Below, piece after piece: positions 19,358 to 31,672 of a stretch of DNA of 64,000 bases. Position numbers and translations under genes: made by a program. Position 1 is the first letter of the stretch. Every line of letters begins with the position of its first letter. This DNA comes from Bufo bufo (taxonomy: Eukaryota > Chordata > Amphibia > Anura > Bufonidae). The stretch is from the NCBI RefSeq assembly GCF_905171765.1, contig NC_053392.1, forward strand, positions 370,741,442 through 370,805,441. The letters are read 5' to 3'. The notes under the pieces were generated by a model. It had not been told where the DNA came from and ran no database searches. It saw only the letters and a list, made by a program, of their open reading frames with translations.

Positions 19358-22321
19358 CCCCTTAAGGACAAGGCCATATTACACCTTAAGGACCAGACCA
19401 TTTTTTGAAAATCTGACCAGCGTCACTTTATGTGTGAATAACTATAAAACGCTTTTACTTATCCAGGCCATTCTGAGATTGTTTTTTCATCACATACTGT
19501 ACTTCATAACACTGGTAAAATGGAGTAAAAAAAAAAACATTTTTATTTATAAAAAAAATAAAAATTACCAAAAATTTTGAAAAATGTGCACATTTCTAAA
19601 TTTAAATTTCTCTACTTTTATAATAGATAATAATACCTCAAAAAATAGTTATTATTTTACATTCCCCATATGTCTACTTCATGTTTGGATCATTTTGGGA
19701 ATGGCATTTTATTTTTTGGGGACGTTACAAGGTTTAGAAGTTTAGAAGAAAATCTTGAAATTTTTCAGAAAATTTCTAAAACTCACTTTTTCAGGACCAG
19801 TTCAGGTCTGAAGTCACTTTGTGAGGCTTACATAATAGAAACCACCCAAAAATGACCCTATTTTACAAACTACACCCCTCAAGTTATTCAAAACTGATTT
19901 TACAAACTTTGTTAACACTTTAGGTGTGCCACAAGAATTAATAGAAAATAGAGATAACATTTAAAAATTTCACTTTTTTGGTAGATTTTCCATTCGAATC
20001 CATTTTTTCCAGTTACAAAGCAAGAGTTAACAGCCAAACAAAACTCAATATTTATGGCCCTGATTCTGTAGTTTACAGAAACACCCCATATGTGGTCGTA
20101 AACTGCTGTACGGGCACAAGGCAGGGCGCAGAAGGAAAAATATGCCATACGGTTTTTGGAAGGCAGATTTTGCTGGACTGGTTTTTTGACACCATGTCCC
20201 ATTTGAAGCCCCCTCTAGAGTAGAAACTCCCAAAAAATGACCCCATTTTCAAAACTACGGGATAGGGTGCCAGTTTTGTTTGTACTATTTTAGGGTACAT
20301 ATGATTTTTGGTTGCTCTATATTACACTTTTTGTGAGGCAAGGTAACAAGAAATAGCTGTTTTGGTACCGTTTTTATTTTTTGTTATTTACAACATTCAT
20401 CTGACAGGTTAGATCATGTGGTATTTTTATAAGCAGGTTGTCATGGATGCGACAATACCAAATATTGCAGCGTCCCACTCAGGATACGTGGGAACTGCAA
20501 AATAGCTCAGAAACTGTATTATCATACTGCATGTTATTTTGTACTACAACACCTGTTGTATCCCTGTTCATAGGCTGGTCTGGTGTAATTTGTACATCCC
20601 ACCACTAGATGGGGATAGTACTCAGGTGATATAAATACCTAGGTCAGGCCTAGTGAGACAGATTAGTGGGAGAGAATCAAATTCAAACAGAGATGAGAAT
20701 GCAGAGTGAAGACTTCACACCACAGATTAGTGAGTGGAGCCAACTTCGCTATGTGGTAGTACCAAGGTGTGAGGCACAGAAGAGCGTTTTCCTTCTGTGG
20801 CCGGACTATATACTTGCATCCCTGACCAGTAGGAGAGAGTTTGTCTCCCTTGAACAGACCCAAGCATCAGAAAGATTCATCGGTGATAATAGCTGTTATT
20901 TAGGGCCACAGACACCTTTGCGCATGGTGGAGGACTTTATAGCTTCTGGCTGCCACACCATAATTCTGGGAAACAGATTAGCTACCTGTCCCAATATTTA
21001 GCTTGGAGGGAAAAGACAAGGTATAGGACTGAGCATACCAACTGAAGTAAGGTACTCCATAACCACAGCCTGAATCAGGGCCTAAGAAAGCCTATAAACA
21101 GTGGATTCACAGGTTAACTCTACTACCAACAAAAGACTGCATTTTGTTTGATGTACCTACTGCAACTGGAACCAACATCAGTAAAAGTTGTGAGTTGTAT
21201 CTTACCACTGTCTACCTCATTATTACTACTATTGGTTGTACCACCATAAACGGTACTGGCGTCACGACAAATACCCTAAGCACCCCTAACATCAAGGGCA
21301 CCTCAACCACCATCTTGGCTGATGCTTCCCTACCACAGAGCGTGCCCCGGAGGATTTCGTGCTGTCCACCTCAACACTGTGCTGCCAGCCCAGGGAGGCT
21401 TTCTGCTAACCGTGAGTAAACTGATGAACTGTGTTGTTATTTGGCCCCTCATCAGTCCACCGTGCACCTCACGTGTTGCCCCTGCGGTACTGGCTGGCTT
21501 GGTTATTTGTTTCAAGCATTAAAAAAAAAAAAAAAGATTCTTTAGTGTCTCCACATTCTGAAAGCCATAGTTTTATTTATTTTTTGAGCGACTGTCTTGT
21601 GTAGGGGCTCATTTTTTTTCGTGATGAGATGACGGTTTGATTGGCACTATTTTGGGGTGCGTATGACTTTTTGATCACTTGCTATTACACTTTTTGTGAT
21701 GTAAGGTGACAAAAAATGGCTTTTTGTACACCTCTTTTTTTTTTACGGTGTACACCTGAGGGGTTAGGTCATGTGATATTTTTATAGAGAAGGTTCTTAC
21801 GGAAGCGGTGATACCTAATATGTATACTTTTTTTTATTTACTTAAGTTTTACACAATACCAGCATTTTTTAAACCCAAAAAATTATGTTTTAGTGTCTCC
21901 ATATTCTGAGCCATAGTTTTTTTATTTTTTGGGCGATTGGCTTAGGTAGGGGCTCATGTTTGGGGGATGGTACTATTTTCGTGGGCATAAGCCGTTTTGA
22001 TCACTTGGTGTTGAACTTTTTGTGATGTAAGGTGACAACAATTGCTTTTTTTTTTACACCGTTTATTTTTTTTTATGGTATTTATCAGACAGGGTGGATC
22101 AGGTGATATATTTATAGAGCCGGTCATTACAGACGCGGTGATACCTAATATGTGTGGGTGGACGGCATCGGGCTGCCTTCTGAGACATCAAGTCCCCGCC
22201 ACAGCAGCGCGGGGACTCGATGGGCTCCCTCAAACACAAACCCCTTCTATGCCGCGGTAGCCCTGTGTCCTTAAGTACCGGGACATCAGGGCGTACCTGT
22301 ACGCCCTGTGTCCGTAAGAGG
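19358..22321. mobile_element. piggyBac-type nonautonomous element (TTAA TSD)
   Basis: Flanked by TTAA at 19354-19357 and 22322-22325. The ends are CCCCTTAAGGAC and, on the other strand, CCTCTTACGGAC. The interior has the TTAGTGTCTCCA..TTCTGA..CCATAGTTTT block twice (about 21543 and 21890) and the CACTTTTTGTGA.GTAAGGTGACA block three times (about 20325, 21690 and 22015), so it is partly built of tandem units. No transposase reading frame is present. It presumably used a piggyBac transposase made elsewhere. Confidence 0.72.
20471..21537 (+). mobile_element. Unclassified insertion ending in poly(A)
   Basis: Interrupts the tandem body of the TTAA element between ATACCAAATATTGCAG and TTCTTTAGTGTCTCC. 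It carries a TATAAATACC box-like motif near 20631 and ends GCATT followed by 15 A. It could be an LTR, a SINE-like element or a processed transcript. No protein family was recognised, and no TSD is certain. Confidence 0.4.
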
Positions 22322-22325
22322 TTAA

Positions 22326-24865
22326 GAGGCACTCTAGAGGCATGCCTTCAAAGGGGCCCACAGGTTGCATTATTACTCTCTAGTGTGGGTAAGTGGTCAT
22401 TACTTTGTAGAGGGTGCAAAGGGGCATGAATACTTTGTAAAGGGCACAATGTGGGCATTACTACTTTGTGGGCCACAAAATGGGCTCTATTATAAGTCTA
22501 TGAGAGAAATACTATTACTCTGTGGGGAACAAAATATTTCACTATTACAATGGTGCACTTTAACCATCTGGGGCACTATGTATCTAGACTAATTATATTT
22601 GGTACTATGTGGCATTATTTTATTTTTGGGGGTTCTTAGATTTATGATGCTATTTATGAAGCATAGAATTTGGGGCATCATCCTCAGGACGGCAATACAA
22701 TTGAATCTAATGCAGTGCAAAAGCTAAAGGACCTATGATGACCTCACAGGTCATGTAATCAGTTCTAAATGCAGTAGCTGAAAAGGACCTGGGATGATGT
22801 CACCATTAGTGTTGAGCACGAATATTCAAATAGCGAATTTTTAGCGGGAATATCGCCACTTCGAGAATTCGCAAATATTTTGAATATAGTGCTATATATT
22901 CGTTATATCGAATATTCAGCATTTTTTTTTTAATCTGAACACGATTCCTCTCTGCTTCTTGCTTGTGGGCCAATGAGAAGGAAACAATGTCAAGTTCACA
23001 ACAATACTTAGTGCGCCAATTAGTAATCTGTAGTCAGACCTGCTAAAATGTGAAGTTGCAATTAGTGCGAAAAAATATTCTAATCACTACCAATTAGCGC
23101 AATCGTGAATATATTGGAGCACTTGACTCTATCTGCATATAAAGCTATTGTAATGTTCTGCCATGCCAACCATTTTCTCCAGTGTCAGGAGACTTATACC
23201 AGCTTGAAAAATGTAGCCAAAGTGACCCACGCCTGTATTTTGCGTTACGAATTCACATTACACGATTTTTACATTGCTGATTTATCGCATTCAATAAAAT
23301 AATCTCAAATTCTCGAAATTTGAGAATATATGACGAATATTCTACTAAATATTTGTGAAATATTGCGAATTCGAATATAGCCCCGGCCGCTCATCACTAG
23401 TCACCATCATGTGACCAGTGCAGGAGAGGACGGCTCAGCAGTGAAGAGAAGCCCTGGGAAGAGGCTGAGGTGAGATCTGCTACACGAGGAGAGGTAAGTG
23501 AAGATTACTCAGTGTGAGAGCAATGTTGGGAGTTATTTAACTGGGACTGTATGTTAGGGCTGAAGGGAGGGAAGTTATTTACATGGAACAGTGAGGCGGA
23601 GTGATGTTAATTACATGGGACTGAAATTTGGAAGTGGCTGGGGTAGGGTGATGTTATTTACATGGGACTGTATGTTGAGGGGCAATGTTATTTATATGGG
23701 ACTGCATGTTGAAGGCAGCTGTGGGAGGGAGTGATATAATTTGCATGGGATTGAATGTTAAGGGGTAATGCTATTTACATGGGACTGCATGTTGGAGGTG
23801 GCTGGGGAGGGGGTGATGTTATTTACATGGGACTGTATGCTGGAAGGGGCAGGAGAGATGGTGTGATGTTATTTACATGGGACTGTATATTGGAGGGGGC
23901 TGGAGAGATGGTGTGATGGTATTTATATGGGACTCTATGGAGGAGGGAGGGAAATAGTGTTATTTACATGGACCTGTATGGCACTGAGGAATTATAATTT
24001 CTGAGGACACTAAACTACAGGGGGCACTGCAGGCGGCATTATAAATATTGGGGCGCTTCAGGGCGAGCATTATAACAGTAGGGGGCGATATAACTACAGA
24101 ATGCACTGTAGGCGGCATTATAAATACTTGGGGTGCTTCAGGGCGAGCATTATAACAGTAGGGGCAGTATAAATACTGGGGGCACTGTGGGGGCATTTTA
24201 AATCCAGGGGACATTAGGCGTTCTTATTACTACTGGGGGCTCTATAGGAGGGACTTATAGATCAGCATTATTTCTACTAAGAGCACTATGGGCGCCTTAT
24301 TACTACTGAGGGGTCTGTAGAGAACTTTATTACCACTGGGGGAATAATAGGGGGCCTTATTTCTACTGGGGGCTCTGTGAGGGTATTATTAATACTAGAG
24401 GGCTCTTCTACTAATGGAGGCACTCTTGGGCAGCATTATCACTGTTCGGTCCAGTAGGGGGCAGTATTACTAATGAGACCATTCTAGAAGGGAATTACTA
24501 TTGATGGGACTATGAGGAGTACTGTTACTATGGGGGGGCACTAATTTTTCTTCAGGATAGTATTTGGTGGTACAGAAAAGTAAGGAAGCTAAGATGTCTG
24601 TGCGTCACACTCTGCAGAGACGAGGCGGCTGAGAGAAGTGTCCAGACCGAATGAAGAAGATAATGACAGAGAAGATCTACATCGGAGGAGACGTCACCTG
24701 GAGGCACTGGATGTGAGAGGTATGTGCTGCTGTATGGCAAGTACAGTAAAATGTCTTCAGTGCTAGTGTTTGCGGGGTGGGGGGAATGCGGTTCTTCAAC
24801 CTAGAGATATGCATTGGTGCTTGGGCCCCGGATCTTTTGAGACCCTAGCAACGCCCCTGGCAGGA
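22326..24865. repeat. Minisatellite-bearing repeat block
   Basis: 22340-22620 repeats a short CATTACTACTTTGTGGGC-like motif. 23520-23990 repeats GTGATGTTATTTACATGGGACTGTATG in irregular units of about 40-70 bp. 24000-24540 repeats GGGGGCACTGTAGGCGGCATTAT and TATTACTACTGGGGGC variants. The right edge reads CTAGCAACGCCCCTG at about 24845, which would be a hAT-like CAGGGGCGTTGCTAG end on the other strand; a matching left end was not found. A hAT MITE (22807-23399) sits inside. Confidence 0.55.
22807..23399. mobile_element. hAT MITE, AATATTCG family, copy 1
   Basis: The ends TAGTGTTGAGCACGAATATT and ...CGCTCATCACTA are inverted, flanked by the perfect 8-bp TSD GTCACCAT at 22799-22806 and 23400-23407. 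Subterminal DNA is dense in GAATATTC and ATTCGAA motifs. Same family as 46128-46964, which shares GCGAATATTC, CGCCACTTCGAGAATTC and TATGACGAATATTCTAC. No coding content. Confidence 0.88.
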
Positions 24866-25124
24866 CGGGAATTATTTGACGACTAAGGAAAGGTGTAATG
24901 GCAGTGGTCCACTCCTGTTACTCACGGCTCGCCCCTGTCACAGTTCCTGCTGCTGTTGTTCTGGCTGCGCAGGGCTGCGTCTCTATTTAAAAAATCCCGG
25001 CCACCAGAGATCTTCTGTATCCATAAGGTGTGCATGCGCTCCTCTTTTCTTAAAGTTCACAAATTTAAAAAGCTGTCTGTAATAGATATCCCATTATTTT
25101 AAGTACATTATAAGGACAAAAGTT
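24866..25124. other. Unassigned DNA
   Basis: No gene, inverted ends or repeats recognised between the minisatellite block and CR1 copy 2. Confidence 0.35.
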
Positions 25125-25911
25125 GAAATGCTGTCAGATGAAATGCTGAATGTAAAAATAAATTCCCCATTAAAAGTGTCCTGTCTGATCCAGGAAGAAG
25201 TACAACAGCGACTTAAAAAGATTAAAATAGACAAATCGCCATGACCAGATGGCATACACCCCCGTATCCTAAGGGAATTAAGTAATGTCATAACCAGACC
25301 CTTATTTCTGATATTTGCAGACTCTATACTGATAGGGAATGTCCCACAGGATTGGCGCATAACAAATGTGGTGCCAATATTCAAAAAGGGTCCAAAAACA
25401 GAGCCTGGAAACTATAGGCCGGTAAGTTTAACATCTGTTGCTGGTAAACTGTTTGAAGGTTTTCTAAGAGATGCTATCTTAGAGCATCTCAACGGATATA
25501 AGCAAATAACGCCATATCAGCATGGCTTCATGAGGGATCGGTCATGCCAAACTAATTTAATCAGTTTCTATGAGGAGGTAAGTTCTAGACTTGACAGCGG
25601 CAAATCAATGAATGTCGTATATCTGGACTTCTCCAAAGCATTTGACACTGTACCACATAAAAGGTTAGTATATAAAATAAGAATGCTCGGACTGGGAGAG
25701 AATGTCTGTATGTGGGTAAGTAACTGGCTGAGTGATAGAAAACAGAGGGTGGTTATTAACGGTACACACTCAGATTGGGTCACTGTCACTAGCGGAGTAC
25801 CTCAGGGGTCAGTATTGGGCCCTATTCTCTTCAATATATTTATTAATGATCTTCTAGAAGGCTTGCATAGTAAAATATTCATTTTCGCATAGGACACTAA
25901 ACTGTGTAAAG
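25125..25911 (+). pseudogene. CR1 ORF2 RT fragment, first half of copy 2
   Basis: LSDEMLNVKINSPLKVSC and a stop in the KSPGPDGIH block (KSP-stop-PDG near 25243) are followed by a long open stretch, 25368-25892, with [34 protein letters not shown] and [20 protein letters not shown]. It ends at IFA-stop where the intact copy has IFADDTKL. The first catalytic Asp of the RT active site is therefore replaced by a stop. The hAT insertion follows 19 bases later. Confidence 0.88.
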
Positions 25912-27038
25912 TAGGGATCGACCGATTATCGGTTTGGCCGATATTATCGGCCGATATTGAGGATTTTGAATGTTATCGGTATCGGCATCTATTTTGCCGA
26001 TATACCGATAACATATTGGGAACACAGAACGCGCTGCTCTCAGCGCTCTCTGTGTTCCCTCCGCAGCACAGGGGAGAAGGAAGCAGTGTCTCCTCCCCCT
26101 GTGCTGCTGCTGCCGCTGCCGCCAATGACAGGAGAGAAGACAAGAGGAGGGGAGGGGTTATGGCCACTGCGCCACCAATGAAGAGGAGTCTTTCATTTAT
26201 TCATATACAGGAGGCGGGAGCTGGCTGTAGAATCACATAGCCGGCTCCCGACCTCTATGAGCGATATCCGCGGTAGTTAACTCCTCAGGTGCCGCGGATC
26301 GCAGCCACCACTCATAGAGGTGGGGAGCCGGCTATGTGATTCTGCAGCCAGCTCCCGCCTCCTGTATATGAATGATTGAGAGACTTATCTTCATTGGTGG
26401 CGCAGTGCGCCCCCCCCAAGCCCCCCAGTATTAATCATTGGTGGCGCAGTGCGCCCCCCACCCCAATCCCGGCCAATAGTAAAAACATTGGTGGCGCAGT
26501 GCGCCCCCCCACCCAGTATTACTCATTGGTGGCAGTGGCCACAGGATCCCCTCTCCCCTCCTCCTCCGATCGGAGCCCCAGCAGTGTAAGCCTGGGGCTC
26601 CGATCGGTTACCATGGCAGCCAGGACGCTATTGAAGCCCTGGCTGCCATGGTAAGCTCCATGCTGCTGTGTGCACAAAGCACAGAACAGCAGGGACAGTG
26701 TGAGCTCCTATTCACCCTGATAGAGATCTATCAGGGGGAATAGGACAAGGGTTCTAGTCCCTAAGGTAGCTAAAAGTTAGTAAAAAAAAAAAAAAACACA
26801 AAAATATTAAGTATAAATGAAAAAGATTTATAAAAAAAATACACATTAACAATAAACAAAAAAATACACATTAACAATAAACATATTAATTTTCAGCAGA
26901 TTTGTGTAGGAATTTTTTTTTTTCTCAAAAATGAAAATTCCCAGAATATCGGTATAAATTATCGGCTATCGGCCTGAAAGTTCACAAATTATCGGTATCG
27001 GTATCGGCCCTAAAAAAATCAATATCGGTCGATCCCTA
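25912..27038. mobile_element. hAT MITE, TAGGGATCGACCGAT family
   Basis: Ends are TAGGGATCGACCGAT and ATCGGTCGATCCCTA, a perfect 15-bp inverted repeat, flanked by the perfect 8-bp TSD GTGTAAAG at 25904-25911 and 27039-27046 inside CR1 copy 2. Subterminal arms are rich in ATCGG/CCGAT (ten or more). Inside lie two arms of about 75 bp (26185-26260 and 26308-26385) forming a palindrome. Four copies of CATTGGTGGCGCAGTGCGCC or a variant lie at 26390-26535, and a module at 26580-26780 also occurs at 30130-30350. No transposase. Confidence 0.9.
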
Positions 27039-27046
27039 GTGTAAAG

Positions 27047-27850
27047 TAATTAACACTGAATAGGACAGAATACTACTACAGAGGGATCCGGATAGATTGG
27101 AGGCTTGGGCAGATAAGTGGCAGACGAGGTTTAACACTGACAAATGTAAAGTTATGTACATGGGAAGGAATAATGCAAGTCAACCGTACATACTAAATGA
27201 TAAAACACTCAGTAACACTGACATGGAAAAGGATCTAGGAATTTTAATAAACAGCAAACTAAGCTGCAAAAACCAGTATCAGGCAGTTGCTGCCAAGGCC
27301 AATAAGATAATGGGTTGCATCAAAAGGGGCATAGATGCCCGTGATAAGAACATAGTCCTACCACTTTACAAATTGCTAGTCAGACCACACATGGAGTACT
27401 GTGTACAGTTCTGGGCTCCAGTGAACAAGGCAGACATAGCAGAGCTGGAGAGGGTCCAGAGGAGGGCAACTAAAGTAATAACTGGAATGGGGCAACTACA
27501 GTACCCTGAAAGATTATCAAAATTAGGGTTATTCACTTTAGAAAAAAGACGACTGAGGGGGGGATCTAATTACTATGTATAAATATATCAGGGGTCAGTA
27601 CAGAGATCTATCCCATCATCTATTTATCCCCAGGACTGTAACTGTGACGAGGGGACATCCTACATCCTCTGCGTCTGGAGGAAAGAAGGTTTGTACACAA
27701 ACATAGAAGAGGATTCTTTACGGTAAGAGCAGTGAGACTCTGGAACTCTCTGCCTGAGGAGGTGGTGATGGTGAGCACAATAAAGGAATTCAAGAGGGGC
27801 CTGGATGTATTTCTGGAGCGTAATAATATTACAGGCTATAGATACTAGAG
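27047..27850 (+). pseudogene. CR1 ORF2 C-terminal part, second half of copy 2
   Basis: Resumes after the TSD. LEAWADKWQTRFNTDKCKV, MEKDLGILINSKLSCKNQ, PHMEYCVQFWAPVNKAD and RRATKVITGMGQL are readable. A single-base gain near 27560 (GGGGGGATC where other copies have fewer G) shifts the frame, and a short duplication lies near 27655 (CATCCTACATCC). The 3' UTR runs to about 28042. Confidence 0.85.
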
Positions 27851-28042
27851 AGGGGTCGTTGATCCAGGGAGTTATTCTGATTGCCTGATTGGAGTCGGGA
27901 AGGAATTTTTTATTTCCCTAAAGTGGGGAAAATTTGCTTCTACCTCACAGGTTTTTTTTGCCTTCCACTGGATCAACTTGCAGGATGACAGGCCGAACTG
28001 GATGGACAAATGTCTTTTTTCGGCCTTATGTACTATGTTACT

Positions 28043-28389
28043 AGATATAAGCAAGCAAGCTGTGACAAATTAAATTTATTCAAATTCCATCTTCTGGAGC
28101 ACCGAGGGGCTGGCCCTTCTGCTCAATAGACTTCCTCAATTCCCTTGACTGGCTCTGTCAGTCTCACATTTGCTCAAGTGCAAACGTGATCTGCTACTGC
28201 TACCTGAGCAACTTGGGACAGAGAAATGTATGCAGTTTACCCAGACGTTAGTGGTGCTTGTGCAGTTGGTATCTGCATTATCTCAGGTAGCAGCAGCAGA
28301 TCCTCTGTGCTTTTGCCGATACTCAGTGCAATGGCAACACACCTTGTAATTATTGAATGCAAGTGTTTCATTCAGTATCATTGCCCTAG
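28043..28389. other. Unassigned DNA
   Basis: No gene or defined element seen. An inverted-looking pair around CTGCTACTGCTACCTGAG (28191) and CTCAGGTAGCAGCAGCAG (28284) suggests a fragment of a foldback repeat. Confidence 0.4.
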
Positions 28390-28609
28390 GCATAGGAAAT
28401 CAAACATTTAGCCATGCAGTCTGCCTTTATAAACATTTGTGAAAGAATGGGTTATTCTAAAGAGCTCACTGAATTCCAGCTGCCTGCAAACCATACATCA
28501 CCAAGCATAATTCGAAGCGTTGGATGGAGTGATATAAAGCACGCTGCCATGGGACTCTGGAAACATCCTATGGAGTCACTAATCACATTTATTTATCTGG
28601 CACAAGTTT
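28390..28609 (+). pseudogene. Tc1/mariner transposase remnant with internal deletion
   Basis: NICERMGYSKELTEFQ (about 28435-28482) resembles the N-terminus of Tc1-like transposases, where MGRSKELSEFQ-type starts are common. It is then fused to a downstream transposase segment readable as ITKHN-like and KARCHGTLE-like residues near 28500-28560, so the middle of the gene is deleted. The remnant is then interrupted by the MITE at 28610. Downstream flank 29525-29590 may be the rest. Clearly non-functional. Confidence 0.55.
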
Positions 28610-29521
28610 GGCTCCTTTCACACGGGCGAGAATTCCGCACGGGTGCAATGCGTGAGGTGAACGCATTGCACCTGCACTGAATCCGGACCCATTCACTTCA
28701 ATGGGGCTGTTCAGATGAACAGTGATTTTCACGCATCACTTGTGCGTTGCGTGAAAATCGCAGCATGTTCTATATTCTGCGTTTTTCACGCAACGCAGGC
28801 CCCATAGAAATGAATGTGTCTGCGTGAAACCCCATTAAAGTCTAACCACTGTATTATTTTCCCTTATAACATGGTTATAAGGGAAAATAATAGCATTCTT
28901 AATACAGAATGCTTACTAAACTGTGCCTTGAGGAATAAAAAAATATTTTTTATTAACTCACCCCATCCACTTGTTCGTGCAGCCGGCTTCGTCTTCTTTC
29001 TTCATCTTTCTGGACCTGCAAAAGGACCTTTGATGACACGTGGTGAGTGCGGTTACGTCAGCACAGGTCCTGCTGAATGAAGATAGAAGGATCTTCTATT
29101 TTCATTCAGCAGGACCTGCGCTGACGTCACCACGCTCACCACATGGTGAGCGCGATTATGTCATAAAAAGCCCTTTTGCTGCGCGAACAAGTGGATGGGG
29201 TGAGTTAATTTAAATTTTAATTTTTTTAACCCCTCAAGCAACATTTTAGTAAGCATTTTGTATTAAGAATTCTATTATTTTCCCTTATAACCATGTTATA
29301 AGGGAAAATAAAATCTACAGAACACCTAACCCAAACCCGAACTTCAGTGAAGAATTCCGGGTTCGAGTCTGGTTACTACATTCAGTTTTTTCTCACGCGC
29401 GTGCAATAGAACGCAATCGCATTGAAAACTGACTGCAATTGCGTGCCTACTCGCGTGGATTTCCCACAATGCACACACGACGCATCCGGAGCAAATCCGG
29501 GATGCCCGTGTGAAAGAGGCC
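28610..29521. mobile_element. PIF/Harbinger-like MITE with palindromic core
   Basis: Ends are GGCTCCTTTCACACGGGC and, on the other strand, GGCCTCTTTCACACGGGC, flanked by TTT on both sides (28607-28609, 29522-29524). The end type matches 58391-59149, whose TSD is TAA, which supports a 3-bp TSD as in Harbinger. The core (about 28835-29370) has the same palindrome as the hAT-like MITE at 3239-3837: GCATTCTTAA.ACAGAATGCT, CTCACC.CATCCACTTG, GGACCTGCAAAAGGACCT and the complementary second half. No coding content. Confidence 0.75.
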
Positions 29522-29524
29522 TTT

Positions 29525-30079
29525 GGCAATTGCACTCCAAAATCTTATAAAAAGCATTTCTAGAACAATGAATGTTGATTAGCTGAGAAAGGGGACCAAC
29601 TACTGATTAAGGCCCCATGCACACAGCCATTGTGTGGCCCTTCGGTGCATTGGGACCGCAATTTGCGGTCCCCAATGCACGGGCAACGTCCTTGCGGCGG
29701 CCGGGATGAATCAAGACCCATTCGACTTGAAAGGGTCTGTAATCTATCCGCACCGCAAAAAAATATAACAAGGTACGGAGGCAGTAGTGCTTCCGTGGGG
29801 TCCGATCCGTGCTTTTGTCCAATCACTGCTTTCCAGTGTCATTTTCACCCTGTTTAGCTTTTTCTTCACTGCAGCTCTTGTCTGTTCACTTTCTATTGGA
29901 GGGCAGCAGCTTATATATGACGATTACGGTAAGCACCTGAATCACCTAGAAGTGCATTGCAGTCAAATCTTGCTAACCTCTTCCTCCTGTTCATAGAAAA
30001 TAGTCCCTCACAAACAGTCCCAGTGATTCACAAATAAATATCACTATAGTATGCAATGCCCACCTCTAATTCCTAGACA
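29525..30079. other. Fragment of a GGCCCCATGCACAC MITE and unassigned DNA
   Basis: 29610-29700 starts AAGGCCCCATGCACACAGCC and includes a hairpin, GGGACCGCAATTTGCGGTCCC (29650-29670). The other end of the element was not found. The rest is unassigned. Confidence 0.4.
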
Positions 30080-31110
30080 GAGATTGTTATCTTTTTTTAT
30101 GAATGTAGAAGTACCTTCCCCGACATTAAAATCGCAGGTCTCCGATTGGTTGCCATGGCAGCCTGGACACTGCTTAAGCGCTCCAGGCCTGTAATGGCAA
30201 TCTCCATGCTGAGCTATGCATGAGGCATAGCTCAGAATGGAGAGTGTAAAAATCCTATTCACCCTAATACTGTATATTGTTATTAGGGTGAATAGGAAAG
30301 GGGATCTAAAGATCCCACATACTAGCCCCCTAAGTGAAAAAAGTAAAAAAAAAATACATTATAAAAACATTAAAATATTAAAAGTTTAAATCACCTTCCT
30401 TTCCCAATTTGACATACATATATATTAACAATAAAAAAATAAACATTAGGTATTGCTGCGTCTAGAAAAGTGTAAACTATTAAAATAAAAAAATTTTATT
30501 CCTATCCGGTGAATGCCGTAATGGAAAAAAAATTTAAAACATGCGATTTGACATTTTTTTGTCAGCTTTCCCCCCCAAAAAATTGAAGAACTGTGATCAA
30601 AAAGTCGTATGTAACACACAAATAGTATGAATAAAAACTACAGTTTGTTATGCAAAAAACAAGCCCTCGGTAAACCAAAATGTAAAAAGTTATGACTGTC
30701 AGAAAATGCTCATGCAAAGAAAAGTTTGATTTTTGCAAAGGTTTTTATTTTTTTTAAAGTAGTAAAAAAAAAAAACATACAAGTTTGGTATCACTAGATT
30801 CGTATTGAGCCAAAGAATAAGGACATCATATAATTTTTGGTGCACAGTAAACGCCACAATTTCAAAACATCAAAAACCTTGGTGGAATTATGTTTGGTTT
30901 TTTTTCAATTTAATCCCACAAATTATTTTTTTCCCGTTTTCCAGTAAAATATATGTTAAATAAAATGGTACGATTAATAAATGCAAGCCGACATATAGCT
31001 ATGTGAGTGGAAAAATAAAAAAGTTATGGCTATTGGAACATGGAGAGGAAAAAACAAAAATGCTAAACCAAAAATGGCCCCGGTACTTAAGGTCCATTCT
31101 CCAATTACTC
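30080..31110. repeat. AT-rich nonautonomous DNA-element body, ends not found
   Basis: 30130-30350 shares a module with the hAT MITE at 26580-26780: TCCGAT.GGTTGCCATGGCAGCC, CTCCATGCTG, CCTATTCACCCT and a hairpin ATTAGGGTGAATAGG. The remainder (TTGGTATCACTAGATTCGTA, GGTGCACAGTAAACGCC) looks like the body of piggyBac- or hAT-type MITEs. No gene. Confidence 0.45.
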
Positions 31111-31613
31111 ACATTTTCAGCTTGTGTAAGCTCTCTTAGTATGCTGTTGTGAAAATCCTTGAGAACATTCTTTCACTGCATTTTCTTTTGATATATATTT
31201 TATGGTTCTTCAGGGTTCTTGTGCTTTTTCAAATGAAATACTGGATGATAAAATATTTATAGCATGTGAAAATCTCTTAGCATGCTAAAACTATAAAGTA
31301 CAAGTTTTAAGCTGGTGAACAAACAGTCTTAGCAAGAGTCTTTAAAATGTTAATATTGCATGTCCTCAGGAATTCAGGTGTCCTTGAAGTTAATATCCAC
31401 ATTCCAAAGAGAAGTAGTTGTAATTTCTATGTGAATAAAAACAATCAATAAAACAATCAATATAAATATAGTTATTTTCCAAAATATGAAGTAGTTTGCT
31501 TTTAAGGAAAGTGATAATATAAAGCAATGTCAGTGGGAGAAATATAATTGGCAGCAAAATCAAATATGCTTTGCAGTAATAAATGGCATTAACAATTTCC
31601 AAAAACATACCGG
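31111..31613. other. Unassigned AT-rich DNA
   Basis: No gene and no clear repeat structure. Confidence 0.4.
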
Positions 31614-31672
31614 TACAACCCTAACCACAACAGTCCAACACAATTTCATTTAGATGTACAGTAAGTGTTCAT
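31614..31672 (+). repeat. Inverted-repeat arm, left (pairs with 40468-40530)
   Basis: AACCCTAACCACAACA..., CAACACAATTTCATTTAG and ATGTACAGTAAGTGTTCATT read here on the plus strand and again on the minus strand at 40468-40530, with only a few differences. The arms lie outside the TTAA-bounded piggyBac element. The left arm ends in TTAA and the right arm begins with TTAA. Confidence 0.85.

Larger units (their letters stand above)
25125..28042 (+). mobile_element. CR1 LINE copy 2 (5'-truncated, split by a hAT MITE)
   Basis: Begins within the linker/RT region of ORF2 (CTGTCAGATGAAATGCTGAA) and ends GGCCTTATGTACTATGTTACTAG. It is split by 25912-27038 with TSD GTGTAAAG. Nearly collinear with copy 1 and with the intact ORF2 at 61154. 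Confidence 0.88.
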
